The notes beneath the pieces were generated by a model. It saw only the letters and a program-made list of their open reading frames with translations. It had not been told where the DNA came from and ran no database searches. 64,000 nt of DNA, from assembly GCA_028278645.1 (NCBI GenBank), contig JANQDZ010000073.1:36202-100201 (forward strand), read 5' to 3'. A program made the position numbers and the translations under genes. Of the stretch, positions 24,345 through 34,860 are shown in pieces. The stretch's first letter is position 1; each line of letters starts with the position of its first letter. This DNA is from Longimicrobiales bacterium (lineage in GTDB: Bacteria; Gemmatimonadota; Gemmatimonadetes; Longimicrobiales; Gaopeijiaceae).

Positions 24345-25201
24345 TCGGCTTCCTTCTTCTCCGCCTTCTCGAGCTGTTCGAACTCTTCCAGCAGGACAGC
24401 ATCGGCCACAGGCGGCTCCTCCACCTTCTCGGTCGCCTCGGCTTCCACCCCGCCTTCCTCTGCCTCTTCAGCATCTTCACCCGCCGGGAGGGCCTTCGGC
24501 TCCTCCGCCTCGGGAGCGGCAATCAGACCCATTTCCTGTTTCAGGGCCTGGAGCCGGCCGTCAACATCCGAGTCACCATACCCGGCTTCCAGCCGCAGGA
24601 AGTCCTGTTCCAGCGTGTCTCCGGACAGGGCCTCGGTGACCTCGGCCTGAGCGAGGCTCCGCCTTTCCGACTCCTCGATCTTTTCAGCCATCCGGTTGAA
24701 CGCCTCGAAGGCCGAGGTGTCGGAGAGGCCCGACATGGTCTCGTGGATCCGTTTTTGGGCTTGAGCCCTCTTCTGCTTCGCGATGAGCAGATTCCGTTTC
24801 CGCTTAGCCTCTTCGATCTTGTCGTTGAGCTGGCGGAGGGACCCCTTGAGCTTTTCGGTCTCCTGGGCCTGTGCCGACCAGGTTTGCTCGATGGCCTGGG
24901 CCCTCTGGGCGTGCTCCTGCTGCCGAATGAGGGCCTGCTTCGCCAGGTCGTCCCGACCCTCTTTCACCGCCAGCATGGCCCGGTGCTCCCAATCCCGAGT
25001 CTGTTTGATCTCGTCGTCCAGCTGGGCCCTGAGCTTCCGCTCGTCCGCAATGGCCGCCGCAACCTCCCGCTTGGCTTTGGCCAGTTGGTCCCGCATGTCG
25101 AGAATGATCTGATTCAGCATCTTCTCCGGGTTCTCGGCCCGGGCGATCAGATCGTTGATGTTCGATTTGAGAAGGGTCGATAGCTTTTGGAAGATCCCCA
25201 T
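24341..25201 (-). CDS. pspA: PspA/IM30 family membrane-stress protein
   Basis: The 286-residue coiled-coil protein belongs to the ESCRT-III-like PspA/Vipp1 family. The N-terminus MGIFQKLSTLLKSNINDLI is the amphipathic helix, followed by ENPEKMLNQIILDMRDQLAK and long charged helices to about residue 215. The last 70 residues are acidic and Ala/Glu-rich, longer than in E. coli PspA. Such proteins bind stressed inner membranes. It lies 4 bases downstream of a YbjN-like gene and overlaps the aminotransferase start by 4 bases. No pspBC or pspF is seen. Confidence 0.92.
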   Translation of the reverse strand: MGIFQKLSTLLKSNINDLIARAENPEKMLNQIILDMRDQLAKAKREVAAAIADERKLRAQLDDEIKQTRDWEHRAMLAVKEGRDDLAKQALIRQQEHAQRAQAIEQTWSAQAQETEKLKGSLRQLNDKIEEAKRKRNLLIAKQKRAQAQKRIHETMSGLSDTSAFEAFNRMAEKIEESERRSLAQAEVTEALSGDTLEQDFLRLEAGYGDSDVDGRLQALKQEMGLIAAPEAEEPKALPAGEDAEEAEEGGVEAEATEKVEEPPVADAVLLEEFEQLEKAEKKEAE

Positions 25202-25205
25202 TGCT

Positions 25206-25604
25206 TCAGCCCTCCTGGCCGGTGCCGGCCAGTTCCTTGATTCGATCGTAATGGCTGGCCGCCGCCATCTGCATGCTCTCCAAAGAAGCCTGCAGCTCGG
25301 GGAAGTCCAGCGTTTCCAACTCCAGCGTGTCGGTCAGGACCAGATCACCCTCTTCAATGCCGTAGGCCCCGTGGACCACGTCGGTGGCGTTCCAGACCAG
25401 AAGCGTTTTGTACAGCTCGCCCAGGTCGTTTCCTTCGGGAACGGTCGTGACCTTCAACCGGACCACGAGGAGGGGGGGAGAGTGGTGAACCACCACGGGC
25501 GGCCCGTCGCTCCGAGGCTGAACGAGATACATGCCCTCGTCCACCTCTTCGAATTCCAGATCCATTCGGATCAGATAGCTTTCAAGATCTTCTTGGTTAA
25601 CCAT
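25206..25604 (-). CDS. YbjN-like small protein
   Basis: The 132-residue soluble protein has no signal or membrane segment. It begins VNQEDLESYLIRMDLEFEEV and has the alternating strands and C-terminal helix of YbjN/CesT-like peptide-binding chaperones, including LLVWNATDVVHGAYGIEEGD and ELETLDFPELQASLESMQ. The assignment rests on pattern and on its place just before pspA, 4 bases apart. A joint role in envelope stress is inference. The 145 bases upstream of its start hold the 3' flank of no other gene and no clear feature. Confidence 0.7.
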   Translation of the reverse strand: MVNQEDLESYLIRMDLEFEEVDEGMYLVQPRSDGPPVVVHHSPPLLVVRLKVTTVPEGNDLGELYKTLLVWNATDVVHGAYGIEEGDLVLTDTLELETLDFPELQASLESMQMAAASHYDRIKELAGTGQEG

Positions 25605-25749
25605 GAACCCTTCTCCCTGGGTTGTAGTCCGACGGAGGCTGCATCGGCCACTACGGCCCCCATGCCGGGGCGGTTTCGGCCCGCATCCCAGTCAAAAATG
25701 GAAGCAGCCACAGGTTATGAGTAATACCCAGAAACAGAATCTAAAAGAG

Positions 25750-28626
25750 CTAGGCCCCATTCAGGAGAGCGGACAAGTGCTCTCCCGTATAGGATCTCTT
25801 CGCCCCGACCACCTCCTCCGGGGTCCCTTCCACCACGATCTCCCCTCCTGACTCCCCTCCCTCAGGCCCCAGGTCGATAACCCAGTCGGCCGTCTTCACC
25901 ACATGAAGGTTGTGCTCGATGACCACCACGGTATTCCCGCGATCCACCAGCCGATGCAGGACATCCATCAACAAACGGACATCCTCGAAGTGCAGGCCGG
26001 TCGTGGGTTCGTCCAGGATGTAGAAGGTGTTTCCGGTGGCCCTCTTCGAGAGCTCAGCGGCCAGCTTCACTCTCTGAGCCTCTCCCCCCGAGAGGGTCGT
26101 GGCTGATTGCCCGAGGTGCACGTACCCCAATCCTACGTCGTGTAGCGTCTGAAGCTTCACTTTGATCCGGGGCACCGCGTCGAAGAATTCCAAGGCCTCG
26201 TTCACGGTCATGTCCAGGACGTCGGCGATATTCCGGCCCTTGTAGTAGACGTCCAGGGTTTCCCGGTTGTACCGCCGCCCTCGACAGACGTCACATGGGA
26301 CGTAGACGTCGGGGAGGAAGTGCATCTCGATTTTCACCAGGCCGTCGCCCTGACACGCCTCGCACCGCCCGCCCTTTACGTTGAATGAAAAACGACCGGG
26401 CAGGTACCCGCGCATCTGGGATTCCGGGAGGGAAGAAAACAACTCCCGAATTGGAGTGAACAGGCCCGTGTAGGTGGCCGGATTCGAGCGAGGCGTACGA
26501 CCAATCGGGGATTGGTCCACGTCGATGACCTTGTCCAGGTGTTCCAGCCCTTCTACTCCGTCATGCCGGCCAGCCACCAGTCGCGCCCGGAAAAAGTGAC
26601 GGGCCAGGGCGTGGTAGAGGGTCTCCGTCACCAAAGTGGACTTTCCTGAGCCGCTCACTCCCGTGACCGCGATGAACGTACCCAGTGGGAAATGCACATC
26701 GATTTTCTTGAGATTGTGCTCCCGGGCCCCCCGAACGGTGAGAATCCGGTCCTGATCCACCTGCCTCCGCTCCTGTGGGACCTCGATCTCTTTTTCTCCA
26801 CGGAGGAACAGGCCGGTGAGGGAGCGGGGCTCGGACATCACCGCATCCAGACTTCCCTGAGCTACGACCTCCCCCCCTTTCCGTCCGGCTCCGGGCCCCA
26901 GGTCGACGATGTAGTCTGCGGCTCGGATGGTGTCTTCGTCGTGTTCCACCACGATGACCGTGTTCCCCAGGTCCCTCAGGCGCTTGAGAGTTTCCAGCAG
27001 CCTGTGGTTGTCCCTTTGGTGGAGTCCGATGGACGGTTCGTCCAGGATGTAGAGGACCCCCACCAACCGGCTCCCGATCTGGGTGGCGAGGCGGATTCGT
27101 TGAGCCTCACCCCCTGAGAGGGTGTCGGCAGAGCGCCCGAGGGTGAGGTATTCCAGCCCCACGTTCACCAGGAATCCCAAGCGCTCCCGGACCTCTTTCA
27201 GAATGGGCCCGGCGATCTCGGCCGGCAGATTTGGCCCGGGTGCCTTTTTTAAACCTCTCGGGAGCTTCTCCCCTTCCACCGGAAGCCGCTGGAGGAACTC
27301 CAACGCCCGGTCGATGGAGAGATCCACCACAGCTCCCAACGACTCGCCACCAACGGTGACGGCCAAAGATTGGGGCCCCAACCTGGATCCGTGACAGGCC
27401 GTGCAGGAAAGGGTCGAAAGGTACTCCTCGAGCTGGTTCCGGACAGCGTCTGATTTCGTTTCCCGATACCGCCGCTCCACGTTCCCCACCACCCCTTCCC
27501 ATACGTCCTCGTAATGCCCCTCGAATCGCTTGGAGTGATAGGGAAACCGGATCTTCATCTTCCCGGAACCGTGTAGGATCGCTGCCTGCGCCTCCTCTGG
27601 AAGGGCGCCCCACGGATCCTTGGGATCGAACTCGTACGCCTTGGAGAGTCCGGCCAGGATTGAGTTCCTCACGTGGCCTGACGGCTCACCCCAGGGGAGA
27701 ATCACTCCCTCGAGGATGGAAAGGCTCGGATCGGAGACCAGCAGATCCGGGTTCACCTCTTTTCGTGTCCCCAACCCCCCACACTCCTCGCAAGCCCCGT
27801 AAGGGGAATTGAAAGAAAACTGTCGGGGTTCGAGTTCAGGGAGGTTGATTTCACAACTCGCGCAGGCGTATCTCTCGCTGAACAGGTGGGAGATGGTCTG
27901 CTTCCCCGCACGCTCCACCACCTCGACCAATCCCCCCGCAGTTCTCAGCGCCGTCTCCACCGAATCGGCCAAACGGTCCCGGTCCTCCCGCTTCACGACC
28001 AACCGATCCACCACGACGGAGATGTCATGGTTTTCATAGCGATTCAGGGACGGTGGCTCCGCCAGGTCGTAGATCTCACCGTCCACCTTCACACGGACGA
28101 ATCCTTCCTTCCGGGCCCTTTCGAATAAGTCTTTGAACTCACCCTTTCGGCCCCGCACGAGAGGGGCGTAGAGCTCGAGGCGGGTCCCCTCCTCCATCTC
28201 CAGAAGGCGAGAAACGATTTGTGACGAGGATTGACGGAGGACCGGCTCCCCACACTCAGGGCAGTGCGGGATCCCCACCCGAGCCCAAAGGAGGCGGAGG
28301 TAGTCGTACACCTCCGTGACGGTCCCGACCGTCGATCGGGGGTTCCGTCCAACGGTCTTCTGCTCGATGGAGATGGCCGGGGAGAGGCCTTCGATGGCGT
28401 CGACGTCCGGCTTTTCCATGAGGCCCAGGAACTGCCGGGCGTAGGCCGACAGAGATTCCACATAACGCCTCTGGCCTTCGGCGTAGATGGTGTCGAACGC
28501 CAGGGAGGATTTGCCAGAACCGGACAACCCGGTGATGACGACGAGAGACTCCCGAGGGAGTTCTAGGTCGATGTTCCGGAGGTTGTGTTCCCGGGCACCA
28601 CGGACGATGAGGGATTCGCGAGCCAT
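25750..28626 (-). CDS. uvrA: UvrABC excinuclease subunit A
   Basis: UvrA is the damage-sensing ATPase of nucleotide excision repair. Its 958 residues are full length. It starts [20 protein letters not shown], then Walker [14 protein letters not shown]. It has zinc-finger Cys pairs CPECG and CASCEI, the signature [17 protein letters not shown] with [12 protein letters not shown], a second Walker [15 protein letters not shown], the third zinc motif [14 protein letters not shown], and the second signature [15 protein letters not shown] with [12 protein letters not shown]. It stands between the racemase (78 bases upstream) and the YbjN-like gene. Confidence 0.98.
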   Translation of the reverse strand: MARESLIVRGAREHNLRNIDLELPRESLVVITGLSGSGKSSLAFDTIYAEGQRRYVESLSAYARQFLGLMEKPDVDAIEGLSPAISIEQKTVGRNPRSTVGTVTEVYDYLRLLWARVGIPHCPECGEPVLRQSSSQIVSRLLEMEEGTRLELYAPLVRGRKGEFKDLFERARKEGFVRVKVDGEIYDLAEPPSLNRYENHDISVVVDRLVVKREDRDRLADSVETALRTAGGLVEVVERAGKQTISHLFSERYACASCEINLPELEPRQFSFNSPYGACEECGGLGTRKEVNPDLLVSDPSLSILEGVILPWGEPSGHVRNSILAGLSKAYEFDPKDPWGALPEEAQAAILHGSGKMKIRFPYHSKRFEGHYEDVWEGVVGNVERRYRETKSDAVRNQLEEYLSTLSCTACHGSRLGPQSLAVTVGGESLGAVVDLSIDRALEFLQRLPVEGEKLPRGLKKAPGPNLPAEIAGPILKEVRERLGFLVNVGLEYLTLGRSADTLSGGEAQRIRLATQIGSRLVGVLYILDEPSIGLHQRDNHRLLETLKRLRDLGNTVIVVEHDEDTIRAADYIVDLGPGAGRKGGEVVAQGSLDAVMSEPRSLTGLFLRGEKEIEVPQERRQVDQDRILTVRGAREHNLKKIDVHFPLGTFIAVTGVSGSGKSTLVTETLYHALARHFFRARLVAGRHDGVEGLEHLDKVIDVDQSPIGRTPRSNPATYTGLFTPIRELFSSLPESQMRGYLPGRFSFNVKGGRCEACQGDGLVKIEMHFLPDVYVPCDVCRGRRYNRETLDVYYKGRNIADVLDMTVNEALEFFDAVPRIKVKLQTLHDVGLGYVHLGQSATTLSGGEAQRVKLAAELSKRATGNTFYILDEPTTGLHFEDVRLLMDVLHRLVDRGNTVVVIEHNLHVVKTADWVIDLGPEGGESGGEIVVEGTPEEVVGAKRSYTGEHLSALLNGA

Positions 28627-28704
28627 AGCCTGGGATAGTAACCCGTAACAGGGCTCCCGTTCAATCCACAGGCGTCGGCGAAGATGAGGACCGGACCGGC
28701 GGCT

Positions 28705-29397
28705 TTACCCCTCCCGCCAGGCCCGGTTGACGATTTCCTCCGCCAGGAGGTCCATGGGCATGAAGACAGGAACGGGCGTCTGGGCCCCTTCGAAAGCCAG
28801 TTCCACCTCGGTGCAGCCGGCGATGAGGGCCGCCGGGGCCGGGTCCAAGGTGGACGCTGCCTCCAGGAGCTTCCGCCGTGGCTCCTCCACCTTGTCCTCC
28901 ACCTTCACCTGGTAGATGCCGCCCATGACCAGGTCCTTTTGAACGTCTTCAGTCGGGGTGACGACCTGGTGGTTCGGGAGGCGGCTGTGGTACAGGCCGG
29001 CCCTGTAGGACCCTGAGGTGCCGAGGAGCCCCACCGGTGTGCCCTCAGGGAACCGCGCGGCGATCTCCCGCCCAACCACCCCGGGCATGTCCAGCACTTC
29101 GATCCCCACCGCATCCCTTATGTCATCTAAAAAGGCGTGGGCCGAATTGCACGGGATGGCAATGATGTCGGCCCCCCAGCCTTCCAGTTGGCGAGCCGAT
29201 TCCTGGAGGACCGGCGCGGGCGAAGGCCCTTCCCCGAAGATGGCTGCCGTCCGATCCGGGATCTGAGGCCGGCTGTCTACCAGGAGCCTCAGGTGTTCCT
29301 GTTCTTTCTGTACAGGCGTTTTTTCCGTGACCTTCCGCATGAGGTCGACGGTGGACATGGGCCCCATTCCACCCAGAATCCCGACGATCTTGGCCAT
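28705..29397 (-). CDS. Aspartate/glutamate racemase family protein
   Basis: This PLP-independent racemase has 230 residues. It starts KIVGILGGMGPMSTVDLMRK. The two catalytic cysteines are in IAIPCNSAHAF and IAGCTEVEL, both intact. It resembles aspartate racemase (RacD) more than MurI because of the GGMGPMST start and PCNSAH motif. It could make D-aspartate or D-glutamate, and broad-specificity amino-acid racemases also belong here. It begins directly after the M48 protease stop, at the end of a long operon. D-amino-acid supply for the wall is an inference. Confidence 0.88.
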   Translation of the reverse strand: MAKIVGILGGMGPMSTVDLMRKVTEKTPVQKEQEHLRLLVDSRPQIPDRTAAIFGEGPSPAPVLQESARQLEGWGADIIAIPCNSAHAFLDDIRDAVGIEVLDMPGVVGREIAARFPEGTPVGLLGTSGSYRAGLYHSRLPNHQVVTPTEDVQKDLVMGGIYQVKVEDKVEEPRRKLLEAASTLDPAPAALIAGCTEVELAFEGAQTPVPVFMPMDLLAEEIVNRAWREG

Positions 29398-30252
29398 CTA
29401 GTAGTCCCCCCTCGAGGCTTGCTCGCGGAGGCGCGCTACCCGCTCCTCCGTGGGAGGATGGGTCCTGAAGAGGCTCATCATCCCCCCTCCGCGAATGGAG
29501 GAAAGGGGATTCACAATGGCCAGGTGGGCTCCGGCCGGGTTCACCCTCATGGGAATTCGCTTCGCCGTCCGCTCCAGGTTCTCCAGGGCCCCTGCCAGGG
29601 CCATGGGGTCCCCGGCGATCTGTCCACCGGTGGCGTCGGCCTGGAACTCGTTTTGCCGGCTGATGGCAAACTGGATGACCATGGCGGCGATGGGAGCGAC
29701 GATGGACATGATGATAAGCCCCAGGGGATTCCGATCGTCGTCTCGACCCCCGGCGAAGATGGCAGCCCACCGGGCCATCGTGGCCAGCATGCCCACGGCC
29801 CCGGCCATGGTGGCTGCCATGGTTCCCGTGAACATGTGGCGATGTTTGATGTGTCCCAGTTCGTGGGCGATGACCCCCTCCAACTCCCGGGGCGGCAGGG
29901 CCCTCAGAATCCCAGCCGTCACACAAACAACCGCTTTTTCAGGGTTCCGGCCGGTGGCGAAAGCGTTGGGTTGGTCGGACGGCGCAACGGCTACAACGGG
30001 CATGGGAAGCTCGGCCCTCTGCCGGAGGCGATCCACCATCTCATAGAGATCAGGGGCCTCCTGGGGGCCGATGATCTTGGCCTTGTACATCCGGAGGACC
30101 ACCTGATCACTGAACCAGTACATCCCGAAGTTCATGGCGGCAGCCAGAAAAAAAACCAAAATCGCCCCGCTCTGCCCGCCGAAATAACCACCAAACGTCA
30201 CCAGGAGGGCGGTGAGCCCTGCCATCATGACGAAGACCTTCATGTGCTGCAT
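29398..30252 (-). CDS. htpX: M48 family zinc metalloprotease, HtpX-like
   Basis: HtpX is an inner-membrane protease that degrades misfolded membrane proteins. The 284 residues contain two N-terminal hydrophobic segments (about 5-50), the zinc motif HELGHIKHRH (about residue 125), two more membrane segments (about 140-190) and the third ligand Glu in QNEFQADATGG. The end has THPPTEERVARLREQA, the conserved family tail. Length and layout match HtpX. It lies directly between tamB and the racemase with no intergenic base, which links it to envelope quality control. Confidence 0.94.
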   Translation of the reverse strand: MQHMKVFVMMAGLTALLVTFGGYFGGQSGAILVFFLAAAMNFGMYWFSDQVVLRMYKAKIIGPQEAPDLYEMVDRLRQRAELPMPVVAVAPSDQPNAFATGRNPEKAVVCVTAGILRALPPRELEGVIAHELGHIKHRHMFTGTMAATMAGAVGMLATMARWAAIFAGGRDDDRNPLGLIIMSIVAPIAAMVIQFAISRQNEFQADATGGQIAGDPMALAGALENLERTAKRIPMRVNPAGAHLAIVNPLSSIRGGGMMSLFRTHPPTEERVARLREQASRGDY

Positions 30253-33200
30253 TTAGTACCCCCACTCACGGTAAAGGAAAAAGCCCAAAGAGAAATCTGA
30301 TCTGAATAAGTCTGGGTCATCGAACGCCAAAAGGAAGACCGAGGTCCGGAGGAACCGATCCTCCAGATATCCCTCCAGCGTCCAATGGTCCGACAAACGC
30401 CCTTCAACTCGGAGAGCCGCCAAGGGGCTCAGGTTGGTTCCGCTGGCCAGAGGACGCCAGTTGAGAGCAGCGAAGATGTCCTCACTGAGGTACTGCCCCA
30501 GCTCCACCTGCGTTCCCGCTGCCCCGCGAAGGAACTCGCTCCGCCCCTCGGTATCAAAAGCCTGGGTATCGTACGTCCCCTGGGTAACGGCCAGATAATC
30601 CAGCCCAAGGTCCCTCGACAGAATCTGGCCCAATTCCATCGAAAAGAGACCCACCGCCAAATTGGTCGTTGCCCCGCGGAGCGCGGTGACTCCCGCCGAG
30701 GCGGTCTGACTCCGTCCCTGACCCACCGCGTAGGCCGGCTGCCCGAAGATGAGGTAGCTGACCAGATCCTCTTCAGGAATGGGGAAGGCCGAATTCCCGG
30801 AAAGGGAGACCCTTGGCTCCAGGAGGGACCCCTCCACAGTGGCCACAATCTCCAACTGTTCATTTTTTTGCGTTCTCAGCCGGTTCAGGGCCCGGATGTC
30901 CAGATCGGGATTGATACCGGGTACCCCAGGGAAGCTGACCGTCCCTTCATCGACCTGGAATTGCCGGCTGAACACAGAGTAGGTGCCCCGGACCGCATCC
31001 AGAGTACCGAGGAAGGTCAGGTACTGTTCGGTCCGGTCCCAGAATACCTTCAGGGCACCGGCCATCTCGATGTTCAGCTCCCGACCCCGAAGCCAGCTAT
31101 CCTGGGCCATGCTGAGGTCCAGGTCCAACCGGAGGTTTTGGAGGAATGGATTCTGACTTTCCTGAATGATGGGGCGGAGGGTCACGAAGGTGGAAGGCAC
31201 GACGTCGAAAAACGTCGGGTCCTCCAGGTCCACCACTTCCACACTCCGCGCGACCTCCTCGACGAAGAGGACACCCTCCTCCACCGTCAAATCCCCGGAC
31301 ACGAAGGGTGACCGGTACCTCTCCTCCACACTCACGGTCCCTGATAGCCGGCCCTGTACGTCCCGCCGGTCCACGGCCAGGAAATTATTGGCACTCAGGT
31401 TCAGTTGTAGCTCGGGATTCGAGAGTGTATCCACGAACTCGACGGTGCCGGAAACCGTAGCCGTGCCAACCGAACGGAGGGATCCCTCGACCTCTACTAC
31501 CCGGTCTGGTCTCACCGTGAACTGGGCCTCTACATCCCTATGCCGGACGCCCAGCCCGGGATGACGCGCCGAACCGCCGGTCAAGAAAACCTGCCCAGCC
31601 GGTTCCAGGTTCCCGCTGACCCCTCCGAACCTGACCTCCCCCGTGAGGGAGCCCTCCACGTCTTCCATGGATTCCATGAAGGCCAGGGCGATGGCCGCCG
31701 GGAAGGAGTCCATGGCGACGGCCAGGTCGATGGGCTCCCCGGTTACCGTCGAGCTGTCGGGATCGAGGCGGAGATCAAGGGGGAAGTACCCGGTGGCGGA
31801 AAGGACCTGTCGGCCCCCTTCGGTGGCCTGAAGATCCACCTCTACCCGCTGATCCTGGTAGGAGAGATCCGATTCCACCGCGGCTAAAAAGAAGTCACTA
31901 TACCTCATACCGCGGCCCGAAAAATCCCCCACGATAGTCGGCGCTTCAGCCGTTCCCGACGCCCGCCCGTGGAACGTAGCGATTCCCTCCAAGGGGGTTT
32001 CCACCTGGGCAATGGTGGCAATCCGGGAGAGGTCCAATCCTTCCACGTCCAGATCGAGCTCCCCTTCCCTGCCCCCGACGGGAATGAACCCATCGGCCCG
32101 CACCCGCATCTCCTGGTCCCCGGGACTCACCATCTGGAGATCACGAATCCGGTATCCCTCTTCGGTCCAGGATATTGAAGCCGGGCCCCCCAGGTTCCAC
32201 CGCTCATCGTCAAATTCGAAGTTGAGCTCATCCAGGTTGACGACTCCGCCAGAGACGGAATCCAGAGCGAAGGTGCCTTGGGCACTGTATCGGTCCTGAG
32301 ACGGGCGAACGGCGGCGACTCGCACACGACCATCGGATTTCCCCAGGCCCACGGAAGCCGTTGCCGATTGGAAACCCAAGGACCGGAAGAAGACGGAGTC
32401 GGCTCGGATGTCCGCTTGGATCCTGGCGTCTTCACCGGGAAACCCCGTGGCCGTGACCGAGACGGTGCCGGATTCCAGGAAGTCCCGTCGGAACCGGATG
32501 CCCTCCACCTCGAAGGTCCCTTCACCGGTGAAGTCGGAGAGGCCACCTCTCAGGACGGCCGAGCCTCGAACCGCCCCGGCCACGGCGATCTCTTCCGCGG
32601 TGGTCAGGGTGTCGGGATCGACCCCGGTCGCCTCCAGGATTCTTCGCCTGTACGGATCCAGATCGTCGAGGATCAGCTCCGGAACTTCCATGAAGAAGGG
32701 CCGCAGGGGCTCCAGGCTTCGAGCTTCGACACTCACCTCGAGTTCGCCTGGAGGAGCATCGGAAGCCACCCCAAAATGACCGGAACCATCCACCCGCCCC
32801 ACTTCGGTCTCAATCGAGAACCGGTCCAGGGTAAGGACACCGCCTGAAACGGTGGCAGCTGCAAAAGCGGAGTCCACCTCCAGGTGGGCGACCCGCCCCC
32901 CTCTTATCGAAACCCGGGCATCCCCCGCCAACTCGTCAAAAGTGAAGCCCCGGCCCTGGGCAAACACCGAGCCTGTGACACTCGTCGGCTCCGGGAGGGA
33001 CGGAAGCACGTTCGACAGTGCAAAGGTCTCGGTGGTTATGGCTTCCAAGGAAAAAGGGCCCGACAGGTCTCGGCCATCAAAGAGCGCCCGAACCCTCAGG
33101 GGCCCACCGGAAGTCTCCAGATCCGCGGTGGTCTCCAGGCTGGAAAGGGGCCCGAAGACATCCACCGAACCTGTATACTCTCCTTCGAAGGGTAGGCTCG

Positions 33201-34860
33201 GAAAACTCCGGCGGAGGGTCGTCAGCGAGAGCGGCTGGAGGTCCCCGGACAGGTTCAAAACGGTTTCAGCCGAGGCTCGGCGAATGTTGCCCGTCACGGC
33301 GACCCGGCTGATCCCACCGGCCCCCGCCACCTCCGCAGCTCCGGATTGAGAGGGTGGGAAATGGGTGAACTGAGCGTCCACCCCGAGGCCGTCCCCTGCC
33401 AGGGATCCGGTAAACACCGCAGACACTCGCCCAAGTCCACGGAGGGTCATTCTGGGTGAGACGCTCGCCAAGGCCCTCCACTCCAATGGAGCGAGAATCA
33501 CCTCCAGGGAAGACGCCGTGAACCCGTCTCGGAACCCCATCCGCCCATCAACATTGGCACTCAGAGACCCCGTGGAGTCCGGATTGGTCAAGTCCACCTG
33601 GCTTTCCACCACGAGCTCGCTGAGATCGCCATCCAGCAGAAGGTCCCCGGTCAGCCGTCCCCGAAGAGGGAGGGTGTCCACCACCCACGGGTCCGTGATT
33701 GCGAGATCCACTCCTTCCATTTCCAGGGCCAACTCTCCGAACCTGATCTCGTTCAGGAGGGAGAGACGTCCTGTTCCCGTGAGTCTGCCCAAATCGGACG
33801 CGAGCTCGGTGTCTCTGAAGTCCAGGATCAGCCCTTCGTCGTTGAGGTCGAACCGGAAAGGCCCGCTTGCGTCCCCCAACGGAAGACGGTCTTCGATGGC
33901 GAACAGGTCCTCCAGAGCCAAGGGATTGGCCTGACCTTCCACGGACACACGCATACCGGCCGGCCCGTCCCACCGAATTTCTGCCTGACCGCTGAAGAAA
34001 GAACCGGGTAGCTGGAAGGACTGGAAGGAAGCCTGCAACCAGGCACCCTCCCGCCTGAGGTCCCCCTGAGCACCTGTGACCCGAATGGGATCCGGCCAGA
34101 TCTCACCCAAGAACGAGAGGTTCCTCAGCTCGAAACGTTCCCCCTGTTGTCCAGGTTCCCTGAGGGTAGCCTGGCCGAGCTCGAGATCGAGCTCCCGGAA
34201 CGTGAGGCTACGGAGGTCAGGACGCCCGTTCGACCCCCGCTCTATCCGAACTCTCCCGGATTCACGCTGAGCCCGCGACACGGGCAGGAGGACCTTGAGG
34301 GTTCCCTGATGAATCTCGGCGTCCCGGAGGACGATCTTGCGTCGCGGTCCGCTGGAGCCACCCTCCCCTTGCGGGGTGTCGGAGGCCGGAGCAGCGCCCG
34401 AAGAATCGGGCTGAGAGGTCAGAGAGTCGGCGGGGGGATCAGCTTGATCCGTTCCGGCAAAGATCGCCACTGCGTTGAGAGCTTCCTCCCGGGTCAGACG
34501 TTCCAGGGTAATCTGGGGCCGCCAGACATGGACCCCCGTGAAAACCAAATCCCCCCTCAAAAGGGCCGGGCCGGAGAGTCCCGTCCTGACCGAGTCAGCC
34601 CTGAGGAAGACCGAACCGTCCTGCCCCTTTATGGTCACATCACGGAACGTGAACCCGTTGAGGAGACCCGGGGATGAGATCCCGGTCACCTCGATCTCCC
34701 CGTGGATGCCCCCTGCCACCCGAGCCAGGGCTTCCCGCAGGACCCACTCCTTTCCGAAGGGCGTTTGTGTGACCAGTACCAGGAGGAGGAGGCCCACCAC
34801 CCCGACGGAGAGAACCAAACGGGCAACAAACCGGCGGATACCCCGCACCTTGGCGCCCAT
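30253..34860 (-). CDS. tamB: TamB-like translocation/assembly protein (DUF490)
   Basis: The protein is very large (1535 residues), anchored by one N-terminal membrane helix (about 12-30, VVGLLLLVLVTQT) and extending through the periplasm. Most of it is repeating beta-strand of AsmA/TamB type with an elongated lipid-transporting groove. The C-terminal 400 residues carry DUF490, ending in a beta-strand with aromatic residues (FLYREWGY) that fits interaction with an Omp85 barrel. The Omp85 gene is directly upstream with stop and start overlapping (TGATG), the classical tamA-tamB order. It probably moves phospholipid to, or assembles proteins in, the outer membrane. Confidence 0.93.
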   Translation of the reverse strand: MGAKVRGIRRFVARLVLSVGVVGLLLLVLVTQTPFGKEWVLREALARVAGGIHGEIEVTGISSPGLLNGFTFRDVTIKGQDGSVFLRADSVRTGLSGPALLRGDLVFTGVHVWRPQITLERLTREEALNAVAIFAGTDQADPPADSLTSQPDSSGAAPASDTPQGEGGSSGPRRKIVLRDAEIHQGTLKVLLPVSRAQRESGRVRIERGSNGRPDLRSLTFRELDLELGQATLREPGQQGERFELRNLSFLGEIWPDPIRVTGAQGDLRREGAWLQASFQSFQLPGSFFSGQAEIRWDGPAGMRVSVEGQANPLALEDLFAIEDRLPLGDASGPFRFDLNDEGLILDFRDTELASDLGRLTGTGRLSLLNEIRFGELALEMEGVDLAITDPWVVDTLPLRGRLTGDLLLDGDLSELVVESQVDLTNPDSTGSLSANVDGRMGFRDGFTASSLEVILAPLEWRALASVSPRMTLRGLGRVSAVFTGSLAGDGLGVDAQFTHFPPSQSGAAEVAGAGGISRVAVTGNIRRASAETVLNLSGDLQPLSLTTLRRSFPSLPFEGEYTGSVDVFGPLSSLETTADLETSGGPLRVRALFDGRDLSGPFSLEAITTETFALSNVLPSLPEPTSVTGSVFAQGRGFTFDELAGDARVSIRGGRVAHLEVDSAFAAATVSGGVLTLDRFSIETEVGRVDGSGHFGVASDAPPGELEVSVEARSLEPLRPFFMEVPELILDDLDPYRRRILEATGVDPDTLTTAEEIAVAGAVRGSAVLRGGLSDFTGEGTFEVEGIRFRRDFLESGTVSVTATGFPGEDARIQADIRADSVFFRSLGFQSATASVGLGKSDGRVRVAAVRPSQDRYSAQGTFALDSVSGGVVNLDELNFEFDDERWNLGGPASISWTEEGYRIRDLQMVSPGDQEMRVRADGFIPVGGREGELDLDVEGLDLSRIATIAQVETPLEGIATFHGRASGTAEAPTIVGDFSGRGMRYSDFFLAAVESDLSYQDQRVEVDLQATEGGRQVLSATGYFPLDLRLDPDSSTVTGEPIDLAVAMDSFPAAIALAFMESMEDVEGSLTGEVRFGGVSGNLEPAGQVFLTGGSARHPGLGVRHRDVEAQFTVRPDRVVEVEGSLRSVGTATVSGTVEFVDTLSNPELQLNLSANNFLAVDRRDVQGRLSGTVSVEERYRSPFVSGDLTVEEGVLFVEEVARSVEVVDLEDPTFFDVVPSTFVTLRPIIQESQNPFLQNLRLDLDLSMAQDSWLRGRELNIEMAGALKVFWDRTEQYLTFLGTLDAVRGTYSVFSRQFQVDEGTVSFPGVPGINPDLDIRALNRLRTQKNEQLEIVATVEGSLLEPRVSLSGNSAFPIPEEDLVSYLIFGQPAYAVGQGRSQTASAGVTALRGATTNLAVGLFSMELGQILSRDLGLDYLAVTQGTYDTQAFDTEGRSEFLRGAAGTQVELGQYLSEDIFAALNWRPLASGTNLSPLAALRVEGRLSDHWTLEGYLEDRFLRTSVFLLAFDDPDLFRSDFSLGFFLYREWGY

